Origin: Paenibacillus sp. JQZ6Y-1
GTDB taxonomy: Bacteria; Bacillota; Bacilli; Paenibacillales; Paenibacillaceae
Assembly: GCF_040719145.1 (NCBI RefSeq)
Contig: NZ_JBFDUZ010000003.1
Location: 421,424 to 485,423, forward strand
Direction of reading: 5' to 3'
DNA length: 64,000 nucleotides
How positions within the stretch are numbered: the stretch's first letter is position 1; every line of letters starts with the position of its first letter. Below are positions 1 through 6,557 of this stretch, piece by piece. Position numbers and translations under genes: made by a program. The notes under the pieces are model-generated. The model was not told where the DNA came from, did no database searches, and was given only the letters and a program-made list of their open reading frames with translations.

Positions 1-256
1 CCTTCGTCCCTGCTGGGTAGCGCTCCATATTGGCGGTAGCTGCATTCATCACAGCCTGTTCACGCAAGCTGAGGTACATGTAGCTAGGCTTACCACGCAA
101 CTGTGAATGCAGCTGCTGCAACTCGTCGTCCTCGCTCAATCGGTTGATGGTGATGCCTGCACCAACGCTGTATTTGCTCAGCACTGTAATACGTCCGCAC
201 ACGTCGCGGTAGCGGTGTAAGTGATTGATTACTTTTTGTTCGGTCTCTTTATTCAT
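1..256 (-). CDS. Phage-associated hypothetical protein (N-terminal part)
   Basis: An open frame starts at an ATG at 256 preceded by AAGGAG at good spacing and runs off the left edge without a stop, so only about 85 residues are visible. The protein starts MNKETEQKVINHL and is soluble, charged and helical-looking, with no motif I can name. Position and direction fit a late-early phage gene, possibly a small regulator of the ArpU or sigma-like type, but that is a guess. It is divergent from the membrane protein gene at 349. Confidence 0.6.
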   Translation of the reverse strand, partial: MNKETEQKVINHLHRYRDVCGRITVLSKYSVGAGITINRLSEDDELQQLHSQLRGKPSYMYLSLREQAVMNAATANMERYPAGTK

Positions 257-348
257 GGATGCTACTCCTTTTTAGTAATCCCTAATAAATAATAGGAATG
301 TTAACGATAAATAATAAAGCAATATTAAATTTTAAGGAGTGTTACAAT

Positions 349-1092
349 GTGAGCAGAATTAGGATTTTATTAAACAGCGTAAAGTTATGGCTTGGACACA
401 TAACTTTTGAAAAAACATTATCTATTATTGCAATATTAATTTCTGCTTGCGCCATAATAATTTCTCTGTATCAGTATGAGAAAAGTAATCAGGAATTAAT
501 ATCGATATTTCCTTATCAACCTGACGGCGATTATACTTTGCAGTTAATTAAAGGTCCAAAAAATGATGAATATACTTTTTCTCTCCCAGCAAAATTTTTG
601 ATCTCAAATAATGGTGAGAAAACCGTATCTTTAGTCTATTTTTCTTCTGGACCGTATAAAAAGATCAATAAGTACCCAAGTTACAGTGCTCAAACTGATG
701 TGGGATTAGTAGATGAAAAACAGCAAGAGCTACGATTACCTTTTATTATCCCTTCTGGCGAAGGTAAGATTTTCCTAATTACCAACGATTTTGTTTTAAG
801 CTCTGCAGATGTAGATTCATTAAATAAAATCCATAAACAATCTCGACCAAACGATATTTGGAACGAAAGTATAAATTATTATATGTTGCTCAATTACGCA
901 TTAAATAGCGGAGTAGATCTTTTTGGGTCTCAACTTCAATCTGAATCAGCAGTTATAACAGATGAAAAAGGACCTTTAAGTTTTGAACTTGATATTAAAA
1001 AAGCAGATCCATTCGCATCTATATTCTTCAGATCTTCTAAAGGTAATGAGTTTAGAAAAGATTTGAGTTTCATTGTTTCACCTACAAGTTAA
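349..1092 (+). CDS. Membrane-anchored hypothetical protein, AT-rich cargo gene
   Basis: I chose the GTG at 349 because AAGGAG (334-339) lies 9 nt upstream; the in-frame ATG at 298 has no such site. The 247-residue product has one hydrophobic segment at about residues 23-40 (TLSIIAILISACAIIISLY) followed by a soluble, probably extracytoplasmic domain of about 200 residues. I recognise no family. The gene is much more AT-rich than the chromosome, stands alone on the plus strand amid minus-strand phage genes, and ends in a strong bidirectional terminator. That pattern fits a moron or cargo gene expressed from the prophage. Function unknown. Confidence 0.7.
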   Translation: MSRIRILLNSVKLWLGHITFEKTLSIIAILISACAIIISLYQYEKSNQELISIFPYQPDGDYTLQLIKGPKNDEYTFSLPAKFLISNNGEKTVSLVYFSSGPYKKINKYPSYSAQTDVGLVDEKQQELRLPFIIPSGEGKIFLITNDFVLSSADVDSLNKIHKQSRPNDIWNESINYYMLLNYALNSGVDLFGSQLQSESAVITDEKGPLSFELDIKKADPFASIFFRSSKGNEFRKDLSFIVSPTS

Positions 1093-1102
1093 TTTTATTA
1101 AA

Positions 1103-1145
1103 TGTGCATATCCGATTTTAATAAATCAGATATGCACATAATCTT
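1103..1145. terminator. Bidirectional intrinsic terminator
   Basis: Positions 1103-1118 pair with 1123-1138 (16 bp, one C/A mismatch) around a short loop. T-rich sequence follows on the plus side and an A-rich stretch precedes it, so the hairpin can end transcription from both the rightward gene at 349 and the leftward gene at 1146. Confidence 0.8.
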
Positions 1146-1325
1146 TTAATACTTTAAAATATCTTTTCCTCCAATCCAAGATTCAATAGTGTCTCTATGA
1201 AAAATAATGCGCGCTCTTACACGCATGTGAGGTATCTGGTTATCCCTAACCATGTTGTAAATTGTTGTTGTAGACACACCCAGAAGTTCAGCGGCTTCGT
1301 TGACTGAAAGTGTAATTTTAGCCAT
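1146..1325 (-). CDS. Excisionase-family helix-turn-helix DNA-binding protein
   Basis: The 59-residue protein MAKITLSVNEAAELLGVSTT... is a MerR/excisionase-type winged HTH (HTH_17 family). It has the usual sequence order: VNEAAELLGVSTTTIYNMVRD for the helix-turn-helix, then IPHMRV and a short wing ending in IESWI. The ATG at 1325 is preferred over the one at 1331 because AGGGG is then about 8 nt away. Such proteins are recombination directionality factors or small transcription regulators in phages. It is the closest DNA-binding candidate for the palindromic sites at 1977-2084, but nothing in the sequence proves that. Confidence 0.8.
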   Translation of the reverse strand: MAKITLSVNEAAELLGVSTTTIYNMVRDNQIPHMRVRARIIFHRDTIESWIGGKDILKY

Positions 1326-1364
1326 GTACATATCCCCTATCTATATTCATCTCATATTGCCGAC

Positions 1365-1724
1365 TTATAGACTCTCAACTTTGGTATTTGATCCAGAATT
1401 ATCATCTTGATTAGTAAATTCGAATAATATACCTTTTGCTATTTGCTGCATTTTCTCTGTTATGCTTTTAATTTCCGATTGTTTTCGTCTAACCTCAGCT
1501 TCTGCTGCTTGAAGACTTTTGTATAATTCATTGCTATTATTAGCAAGGCGCTTATCTTTTACCCAGCCTAAAAATATCTGATGGGCTATTACACTCCGTT
1601 CTTCTGATTGTTCCATATAATATTTAGCTATTTCACATAGTTCTTTTTCAAAATTTGTCGGTAACTGACTGGCAAGTACACTCTCAATATACGCTGTATC
1701 TTTTTTATTATTTCTTAATGACAT
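1365..1724 (-). CDS. Hypothetical coiled-coil phage protein
   Basis: This 119-residue protein is highly charged. A long helical or coiled-coil stretch covers about residues 60-100 (YKSLQAAEAEVRRKQSEIK), and the tail is polar. AAAGGAGG lies upstream, although the spacing to the ATG at 1724 (11 nt) is on the long side. There is no membrane segment, signal peptide or recognisable domain. It lies 40 bp upstream of the excisionase-like gene on the same strand, so the two are probably co-transcribed. Function unknown. Confidence 0.65.
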   Translation of the reverse strand: MSLRNNKKDTAYIESVLASQLPTNFEKELCEIAKYYMEQSEERSVIAHQIFLGWVKDKRLANNSNELYKSLQAAEAEVRRKQSEIKSITEKMQQIAKGILFEFTNQDDNSGSNTKVESL

Positions 1725-1937
1725 AGGTGCATAATCCTCCTTTAATTTTGCTTGTATCGCTTCATTCAGCAGAATAGTATTCGAGTGGTATAAGAACCAA
1801 ATTTTCAGGAATGCTCAGAGATTACATTGATCGGCTTAATTTTAAGCAGATTAATATGGGGGCATGGATCGGTACAATCAAATAGTTTCCGGTCCGTATA
1901 TATCAAACTTAAATTTGAGTTTTGACCAAGTAGCTTC

Positions 1938-1968
1938 AATCGGCGGAAAATTACGCCGATTAATTTTT
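1938..1968 (+). terminator. Intrinsic terminator inside hairpin array
   Basis: AATCGGCG (1938-1945) pairs perfectly with CGCCGATT (1954-1961) around an 8-nt A/T loop, followed by AATTTTT. Only the plus strand has the T-run, which implies rightward transcription inside the array. Confidence 0.65.
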
Positions 1969-1976
1969 CTAGGGAT

Positions 1977-2084
1977 GTAAGTTGAACTTACGCCCTATAG
2001 ATGACGTATGTTCAACATACCCCATATCACAATTGATTGAGTATGTTGAGCATACACAATCCTTATGACGTAAGTTCAACTTAC
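1977..2084. repeat. Four 15-bp palindromic iterons, consensus GTAWGTTSAACWTAC
   Basis: Copies lie at 1977-1991, 2006-2020, 2041-2055 (one T to G change, GAGC in place of GAAC) and 2070-2084. Start-to-start spacings are 29, 35 and 29 bp. A fifth relative, CTATGTTGAACATAG, sits at 2447-2461. Centres alternate between G and C while the arms are kept. This is what a dimeric DNA-binding protein's operator or partition/replication iteron cluster looks like. The sites are nested in the hairpin array, so they could also simply be RNA stems. Confidence 0.7.
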
Positions 2085-2308
2085 ATCATTTATGACTGAA
2101 CCCGAATACTGTTCGTGTTTAACTAAAATTGACTTATGCCCAAAGGAACAAATAATTAACCAACTCAAAGTTGAATCCGTTGGTAATTACAACCAACGCA
2201 ATTTTGCGTTCGTTAATCGTTCATGATCTTGTATCAGAGATGAGGTAATTACTAATCACCTCGTAATGTTTACTACTAATACTGACCGCCTTTGATCAAA
2301 CGCTTGGC

Positions 2309-2338
2309 AAAGGGATGATTTCAAATCACATCCTTTTT
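2309..2338 (+). terminator. Possible intrinsic terminator inside hairpin array
   Basis: Positions 2309-2321 pair with 2323-2337 with a 2-nt bulge, ending in a run of five T. The 5' arm overlaps the 3' arm of the previous hairpin (2308-2313), so the two structures exclude each other. Confidence 0.45.
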
Positions 2339-2491
2339 ACTAAACGCAATTTATGTTCGACTCAGCAGATGCGATCTTTAAGGATCATTCATTTGCGTAT
2401 ACCCCTTCAACTTAATTCTCATGGCTCAATTTTGAGCGATGACGATCTATGTTGAACATAGGCCGTTCATAACTTCAAATCCATTTTGGTT

Positions 2492-2520
2492 GGGGGTTGT
2501 ATTGAACGCAACCCCCTTTT
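2492..2520 (+). terminator. Strong intrinsic terminator inside hairpin array
   Basis: GGGGGTTG (2492-2499) pairs with CAACCCCC (2509-2516), then TTTT. It is the most GC-rich hairpin of the array and points rightward, against the direction of the dnaB transcript. Confidence 0.65.
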
Positions 2521-2658
2521 CGTCATCATCCAAAAGTTGCCTTTAAAATTAATTTCAAAGGCAACACACGTATCCTTTGTAACCCATCATGGTTGATCAT
2601 CAATGAGTGATACTCTTACTTCATTGCTAATTAGTTTTTTAATAAAGCCTAATTCATA

Positions 2659-4035
2659 CTATCCAGCGAACACATCTGCCTGAACACGTTCATAATTCAC
2701 GAATTTATTGAAGTCTTTGAGGAATATAAGTTCTACTGTGCCGATCGGTCCGTTACGCTGCTTCCCGATAATGATTTCAATAACATTCTTCTTCTCGGTT
2801 TCAGCATTATAGTAATCGTCCCGGTAAAGGAACATAATGATATCAGCGTCCTGCTCAATAGCTCCAGACTCTCGCAAATCAGACATCATAGGGCGTTTAT
2901 CTTGTCGCTGCTCCACACCACGACTGAGCTGAGATAGCGCAATAATTGGTATATTCAATTCACGTGCCAATTGCTTGAGCATACGGGATATTTCAGATAC
3001 TTCCTGTTGGCGATTCTCACCTGCTTTACCTCGCCCAGCGATCAACTGTAGGTAATCAATCAACAGCATATCCAGTCCGTGTTCCCGCTTTAGCTTTCGC
3101 GCTTTAGCACATATTTCATAAACGTTCATTCCTGGCGTATCATCTATAAATATGCGCGCATCGCCCAGCGTAGTAGCAGCCATCATGGCTTTTCCCCAGT
3201 CTTCCTCACTCAATTCACCGGTACGGACACGACTAGCATTAATATTGCCTTCCGCATTCATCATGCGCTGTACGAGTTGCTGTTTCGACATTTCAAGACT
3301 GAAAATACCGACATTCTTATTTTTTTCTCTGGCTGTATTCTGAGCAATATTCAATGCAAAAGCAGTTTTGCCAACAGAAGGACGTGCAGCAACAATAATC
3401 AGGTCACTTTTCTGAAATCCCGCCGTCATGCGATCCAAATCCACAAAGCCACTTGGTACACCTAGCATTTCACCTTTATGATTAGCGCGTGTCTCCATGT
3501 TGTCCCATACATCCATGACAATTTGACGAATGGGTTCAAAGCCACTATCTTTTGCAGTTTGATCGGAAAGCTGCGCTGCTTGCTCTTGTGCCAGTACAGC
3601 AAGTGTATGCAACTCTTCTCCTTCCATAGCCGCTTTCATTTGCTGCTGAGCATTTGCTATGGTTTGTCTGCGTGCAAGTTGCTCTTTCAAAATCCTAATA
3701 TGCCATTCTAAATTTGCTATTGATCCAACAGAGCCAGCAATTTTGGATAATCTCGATGGCGGAATGTTCTCAATCAAACCGACATTTTTGAGTTCACCCG
3801 CCACTGTGGGAATATCCACCGGTTTACCTTGTTCGATTAGCCGAAACATGATTCCAAATAGCTGCTGTGATTCATGAAGATAGAATGCATCTATTTTTAA
3901 TCCAGACTCTAATATCGTTGATGCGACTTCTGGTTGATCCGGTAGTAACATAGCCCCAATTACAGCATATTCTGCTGTAGCATTGTGTGGCAGTTCAGCG
4001 ACCAGATTTGAATAATCGTGCATATAGCTGTTCAC
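2659..4035 (-). CDS. dnaB: Replicative DNA helicase, DnaB/G40P type
   Basis: This phage copy of the hexameric 5'-3' replicative helicase is of usual length (458 aa). The N-terminal domain begins around HNATAEYAVIGAMLL. The C-terminal RecA-like domain has Walker A ARPSVGKTAF (about residue 216), the FSLEMS motif, Walker B MLLIDYLQLI, and the conserved SQLSRGVEQR and SDLRESGAIEQDADII motifs. The start is uncertain: GTG at 4035 or ATG at 4023, both behind AAAGGGAGGG. The gene overlaps the end of the helicase-loader gene by about 40 bp, so the two are translationally linked. Together with the upstream genes it matches the SPP1 38-39-40 order. Confidence 0.95.
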   Translation of the reverse strand: MNSYMHDYSNLVAELPHNATAEYAVIGAMLLPDQPEVASTILESGLKIDAFYLHESQQLFGIMFRLIEQGKPVDIPTVAGELKNVGLIENIPPSRLSKIAGSVGSIANLEWHIRILKEQLARRQTIANAQQQMKAAMEGEELHTLAVLAQEQAAQLSDQTAKDSGFEPIRQIVMDVWDNMETRANHKGEMLGVPSGFVDLDRMTAGFQKSDLIIVAARPSVGKTAFALNIAQNTAREKNKNVGIFSLEMSKQQLVQRMMNAEGNINASRVRTGELSEEDWGKAMMAATTLGDARIFIDDTPGMNVYEICAKARKLKREHGLDMLLIDYLQLIAGRGKAGENRQQEVSEISRMLKQLARELNIPIIALSQLSRGVEQRQDKRPMMSDLRESGAIEQDADIIMFLYRDDYYNAETEKKNVIEIIIGKQRNGPIGTVELIFLKDFNKFVNYERVQADVFAG

Positions 4036-4336
4036 GCCCTCCCTTTGGCGGCGGTACGGAAGTGGACGCCCACTGTTCTTGCTGCCGGAATAATTTGGCG
4101 GTATCCGACTTTAATTGATCATGCTGCCTGTCCGCCGTGTAACCTGCGCGGATATCCGCTACTTTCGGTGCAAAACGCTCTTTCAAGATATGCTCCTCGA
4201 TATTGGTTAGAGCCACCGTATAAGGCATATCTGCCAAATATTTTAGATGTGTATCCACATTGGCTTCACTATGATCGAAACCAGGATACGCCTTCTTAAT
4301 AACAATGAAAAGCCGGATAATATCCGCTTTATTCAT
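3995..4336 (-). CDS. Helicase loader/inhibitor, SPP1 G39P family
   Basis: The 113-residue protein begins MNKADIIRLFIVIKKAYPGF. It carries the G39P-type pattern: N-terminal helices with YPGFD, then a DTHLKYLADMPY helix, and KERFAPKVADIRAGY leading into a polar, probably disordered tail. In SPP1 this small protein binds ATP-bound DnaB-type helicase and delivers it to the origin-bound initiator. The ATG at 4336 has AGGAGG 9 nt upstream and overlaps the initiator stop codon by 8 bp. Longer in-frame starts lack a ribosome site. The C-terminal coding part overlaps the start of dnaB. Confidence 0.85.
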   Translation of the reverse strand: MNKADIIRLFIVIKKAYPGFDHSEANVDTHLKYLADMPYTVALTNIEEHILKERFAPKVADIRAGYTADRQHDQLKSDTAKLFRQQEQWASTSVPPPKGGREQLYARLFKSGR

Positions 4337-5204
4337 AGTCTTGCGCCTCCTGTAACATTCGCTGCAATGCGTCGATGCTTGCCTGTTGCTTAGATAACGG
4401 TTGTGTATTCCCAGATTCAATTTTGGGCTGCTGGTTGTTCCATGCCTTTTGTAAGGCATGTACATAATACACAAAGCTCGAAGGCTGCTGAAATTCTTCT
4501 CCTTCTCGTCTGCGCTTATCCTCGTATAAGGCTTTCATAGTTGGGATGGTAAAGGATAACGGGATATCCCCGGAGACCATCTTTCCCATGAGTTCGCGTT
4601 CTTTAGCTGTAACATGAAAGTCTAGCTTGTTGTGCAATTGGCAATAAGCGTTGATCAATTCGATAAGCGGCGTTTGCTGTATCGATTTTGGATGTTTTGA
4701 AAAAAGATCATCATCAGTAGTAGTAATAATAGTATTTAATATATCTTTATTAGATTGGACATTTTTGTCTGTTCTCTCTGGATCAGATAGGACATTAATG
4801 TCTGATCTCGCGGACAAAAATGTCTGATCTCTATTGTCAGATTGGACATTTTTGTCCTCTATAATTTTTTTGTCTTTCCTGCTCGTCCAAACATATTTTT
4901 TGGAGTTATGAACTTTATAAATAAGTCCATATGGTGCACGAGTAGTTTGAATGTAGCCGCCTTTTTCTAGAATATCGATCCAGCGACTAACTGTTTTAGC
5001 TGTCGTCTCAAATTCTGTTGCCAAACGTGATGTACTGATTGGCTTACCACCTAATACGACACCCCAAACTACTCCGTCCACCACTTCTTCTTTAGTCGTA
5101 CAACTGATGCACCATAAAAAGAGCCAGATTGCATTACCGATCTTCTTCTGATGCTTCGGCTGCAATATGCCTGAAAAAACAGGGAATGCAAAACTTTCTG
5201 ACAT
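4329..5204 (-). CDS. Phage replication initiator, SPP1 G38P-like
   Basis: This 291-residue protein starts at 5204 behind AGGGGATGG. The N-terminal part contains a winged-helix region (about residues 55-105, STSRLATEFETTAKTVSRW then ILEKGGYIQT). The middle is a low-complexity linker rich in D, K, N and S. The C-terminal domain begins near LIELINAYCQLHNKL and resembles DnaD/initiator tails that contact the helicase loader. Gene order initiator-loader-helicase follows SPP1 38-39-40. As in SPP1, whose oriL lies inside gene 38, the linker-coding part of this gene holds iterons (4758-4856). Assignment rests on order, winged helix and iterons rather than a strong sequence match. Confidence 0.8.
   Translation of the reverse strand: MSESFAFPVFSGILQPKHQKKIGNAIWLFLWCISCTTKEEVVDGVVWGVVLGGKPISTSRLATEFETTAKTVSRWIDILEKGGYIQTTRAPYGLIYKVHNSKKYVWTSRKDKKIIEDKNVQSDNRDQTFLSARSDINVLSDPERTDKNVQSNKDILNTIITTTDDDLFSKHPKSIQQTPLIELINAYCQLHNKLDFHVTAKERELMGKMVSGDIPLSFTIPTMKALYEDKRRREGEEFQQPSSFVYYVHALQKAWNNQQPKIESGNTQPLSKQQASIDALQRMLQEAQDYE
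4702..4857. other. ori: Putative phage replication origin inside the initiator gene
   Basis: Four 12-bp palindromic sites lie at 4758-4769 (GACATTTTTGTC), 4791-4802 (GACATTAATGTC), 4813-4824 (GACAAAAATGTC) and 4845-4856 (GACATTTTTGTC). Their centres are 33, 22 and 32 bp apart, close to whole helical turns, so all sites face the same side of the DNA. The stretch 4702-4752 next to them is strongly AT-rich and could be the unwinding element. Position inside the initiator gene is typical of SPP1- and lambda-type origins. Confidence 0.7.
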
Positions 5205-5257
5205 GTCACCATCCCCTGGTTAACCAATTTGGTGTGCGTGGAGCATACAAAGTATGC

Positions 5258-5578
5258 TTAGTTAAAAGCTGCAATGAGCAATTCTTCCAAAGATCCATTA
5301 CTATCGTCCAGAACACAATGGATCATGCGGCACATAAATTGTTTCCGCTGTATTAATGGGATATTATGTTTTTTAAGATCATAATCGAGCTTTTCAGGCA
5401 AGAATTTTCTGGGTTGAAGATAATCCTCCCAACTCAATCCAAGATGCTTAAAAACACCATTGAACTCCTGTACATTTCTTTTACCTTGTTCAGCAGCACA
5501 ATCTAAAATTTCACGGATACCTTTGTTTAATTTATTCGAGTTATCATTTCCATCCATACTAAGTTCAACATGCTTCAT
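5258..5578 (-). CDS. Hypothetical early phage protein
   Basis: The 106-residue soluble protein has a good AAAGGAG site 8 nt before the ATG at 5578. It is acidic to neutral, with helical segments (GIREILDCAAEQGKRNV) and one cysteine pair near the C-terminus (MCRMIHC). I recognise no domain. It is the first gene upstream of the replication cassette, separated by about 50 bp from the initiator start, so it is probably part of the same early leftward operon. Confidence 0.7.
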   Translation of the reverse strand: MKHVELSMDGNDNSNKLNKGIREILDCAAEQGKRNVQEFNGVFKHLGLSWEDYLQPRKFLPEKLDYDLKKHNIPLIQRKQFMCRMIHCVLDDSNGSLEELLIAAFN

Positions 5579-5719
5579 GCTGACATCTCCTTTATGGATA
5601 CCCTTGCGTAATCATAAAAATAAATATATAATTCAACGCAAAGGAATATCCTTTTGTGTTCTCCCCTTAATTTCCTCGCCAAAGTTTAATTAAGGATATT
5701 TACTAAATTGATATCATTT

Positions 5720-6175
5720 TCATTGTGCCACAATGAAATCGATATCTTTTTTTGCTTGATCTTCTATTAGTTCCAAAGCAATTCGCTTTATTTCTGCATT
5801 TGCCTCTTGTGTCATATAATCATTTACTTCTTCCGACATTTGTTTAACTTCAGATCGAATATCCTTTGCATCCACTCCATATTCTTTTAGTTTATTCTCT
5901 AACAAAAGAAGGATATCAACTTCTAATCCTCTGCGTAAATTATGAACATGCTCTGCTTTTCCTAAATAAATATGATCAAATGCAATATCATATTCTTTTA
6001 TAAGCTTTATAAGATTTTCATGTTTTGCTTTGGAACAATCGATTTCATAACGCAAAATAGTTTTTTGAGGAATCCCTGTTTTTAAGGAAACCTGCGCAAT
6101 TGTTTTTTTGAGGTTTTCTCGAGCCTCTTTTAAAGTGATTTTCCCTTGAATTTTTGATTGGTTAATTTTAGTCAT
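5720..6175 (-). CDS. XRE-like HTH protein with C-terminal helical domain
   Basis: The ATG at 6175 is chosen because AAGGAG then lies 8 nt upstream; the ATG at 6181 is too close. The N-terminal third has a cro/C1-type HTH (TLKEARENLKKTIAQVSLKT, GIPQKTILRYEID). The rest is a charged helical region of about 90 residues (LLLLENKLKEYGVDAKDIR) that may oligomerise. It sits directly after the Cro-like gene in the leftward early operon and is probably an early regulator. A role as antirepressor would fit the apparently non-cleavable CI but is only inference. Confidence 0.7.
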   Translation of the reverse strand: MTKINQSKIQGKITLKEARENLKKTIAQVSLKTGIPQKTILRYEIDCSKAKHENLIKLIKEYDIAFDHIYLGKAEHVHNLRRGLEVDILLLLENKLKEYGVDAKDIRSEVKQMSEEVNDYMTQEANAEIKRIALELIEDQAKKDIDFIVAQ

Positions 6176-6213
6176 ATTCATTTCTCCTTTCTATAATTTG
6201 CGACTTTTCGATA

Positions 6214-6423
6214 TTAGTTTTCTACATAAAAAATATCATCAAATTTTAGTTTTAATGCTTCGACAATTTTTTTTGCCGTTTTTGGACTTGGATTACGATC
6301 ACCGTTACATACTTGTATAAATGTGGACTGTCCAATTCCTGCACTTTTAGAAAAGCTTCTTTTAGAATGTCCTTGTTTAATAAGAACTTCTTCTAATTTC
6401 TTTTCTTTTACTTGTATTTTCAA
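6214..6423 (-). CDS. Cro-like XRE-family regulator
   Basis: A 69-residue single-domain HTH_3 protein (HSKRSFSKSAGIGQSTFIQV for the HTH, then NPSPKTAKKIVEALKL). The start is a TTG at 6423, supported by AAGGAGG 7 nt upstream. It is divergent from the CI-like gene, and both share the operator region at 6437-6530. It is the first gene of the leftward lytic operon, which is the position of Cro. Confidence 0.85.
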   Translation of the reverse strand: MKIQVKEKKLEEVLIKQGHSKRSFSKSAGIGQSTFIQVCNGDRNPSPKTAKKIVEALKLKFDDIFYVEN

Positions 6424-6436
6424 ACTCTCACCTCCT

Positions 6437-6530
6437 TATGATCTCTTTAGATATCAATATCTAAAGAGATCATAACATGTAGCAAATAGTTTGTAAACAA
6501 TTTTGATATCTTTTGAGATCAAAATTGTTT
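6437..6530. promoter_or_regulatory. CI/Cro operator region with three 16-bp operators
   Basis: The core GATATCTWWWGAGATC (either orientation) occurs at 6440-6455 and 6505-6520, with an adjoining copy at 6456-6471 that differs at its first base. The first and second form a perfect inverted repeat of 18-bp arms (6437-6454/6457-6474). The third is embedded in AAACAATTTTGAT...ATCAAAATTGTTT (6495-6530). A half-site lies at 6535-6541, next to the repressor ribosome site. The region separates the divergent cro-like and cI-like genes. Confidence 0.85.
6469..6497 (-). promoter_or_regulatory. Leftward early promoter
   Basis: On the minus strand TTTACA (6497-6492) and TATGAT (6474-6469) are separated by 17 nt, a near-consensus SigA promoter reading toward the Cro-like gene. 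The -10 overlaps the operator palindrome, so occupied operators would block it. Confidence 0.75.
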
Positions 6531-6557
6531 ATACTGATATCTATGGAGGATGATAAA

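Larger units (their letters stand above)
1826..2615. other. ORF-free tandem array of about twenty hairpins
   Basis: The stretch 1741-2658 has no credible gene but is filled almost end to end with inverted repeats. Arms seen: 1826-1832/1849-1855, 1864-1872/1889-1897, 1903-1911/1916-1925, 1938-1945/1954-1961, 1970-1983/1985-1997, 2006-2012/2014-2020, 2035-2045/2051-2061, 2065-2076/2078-2089, 2098-2106/2112-2120, 2154-2164/2179-2188, 2195-2201/2204-2210, 2242-2250/2254-2262, 2289-2294/2308-2313, 2309-2321/2323-2337, 2344-2349/2393-2398, 2373-2377/2382-2386, 2424-2429/2432-2437, 2447-2453/2455-2461, 2492-2499/2509-2516, 2536-2544/2557-2565 and 2605-2608/2612-2615. Some arms keep pairing through G-U wobbles on the plus strand, others through wobbles on the minus strand, so the acting strand is not settled. 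It could be a large structured RNA, a set of small RNAs, or a DNA-level recognition region. Confidence 0.7.

Noticed and set aside
1826..2615. CRISPR array or integron attC array as explanation of the repeats
   Set aside because: Repeats are not identical direct repeats with unique spacers, no cas genes are present, and no attC-type R and L boxes can be recognised.
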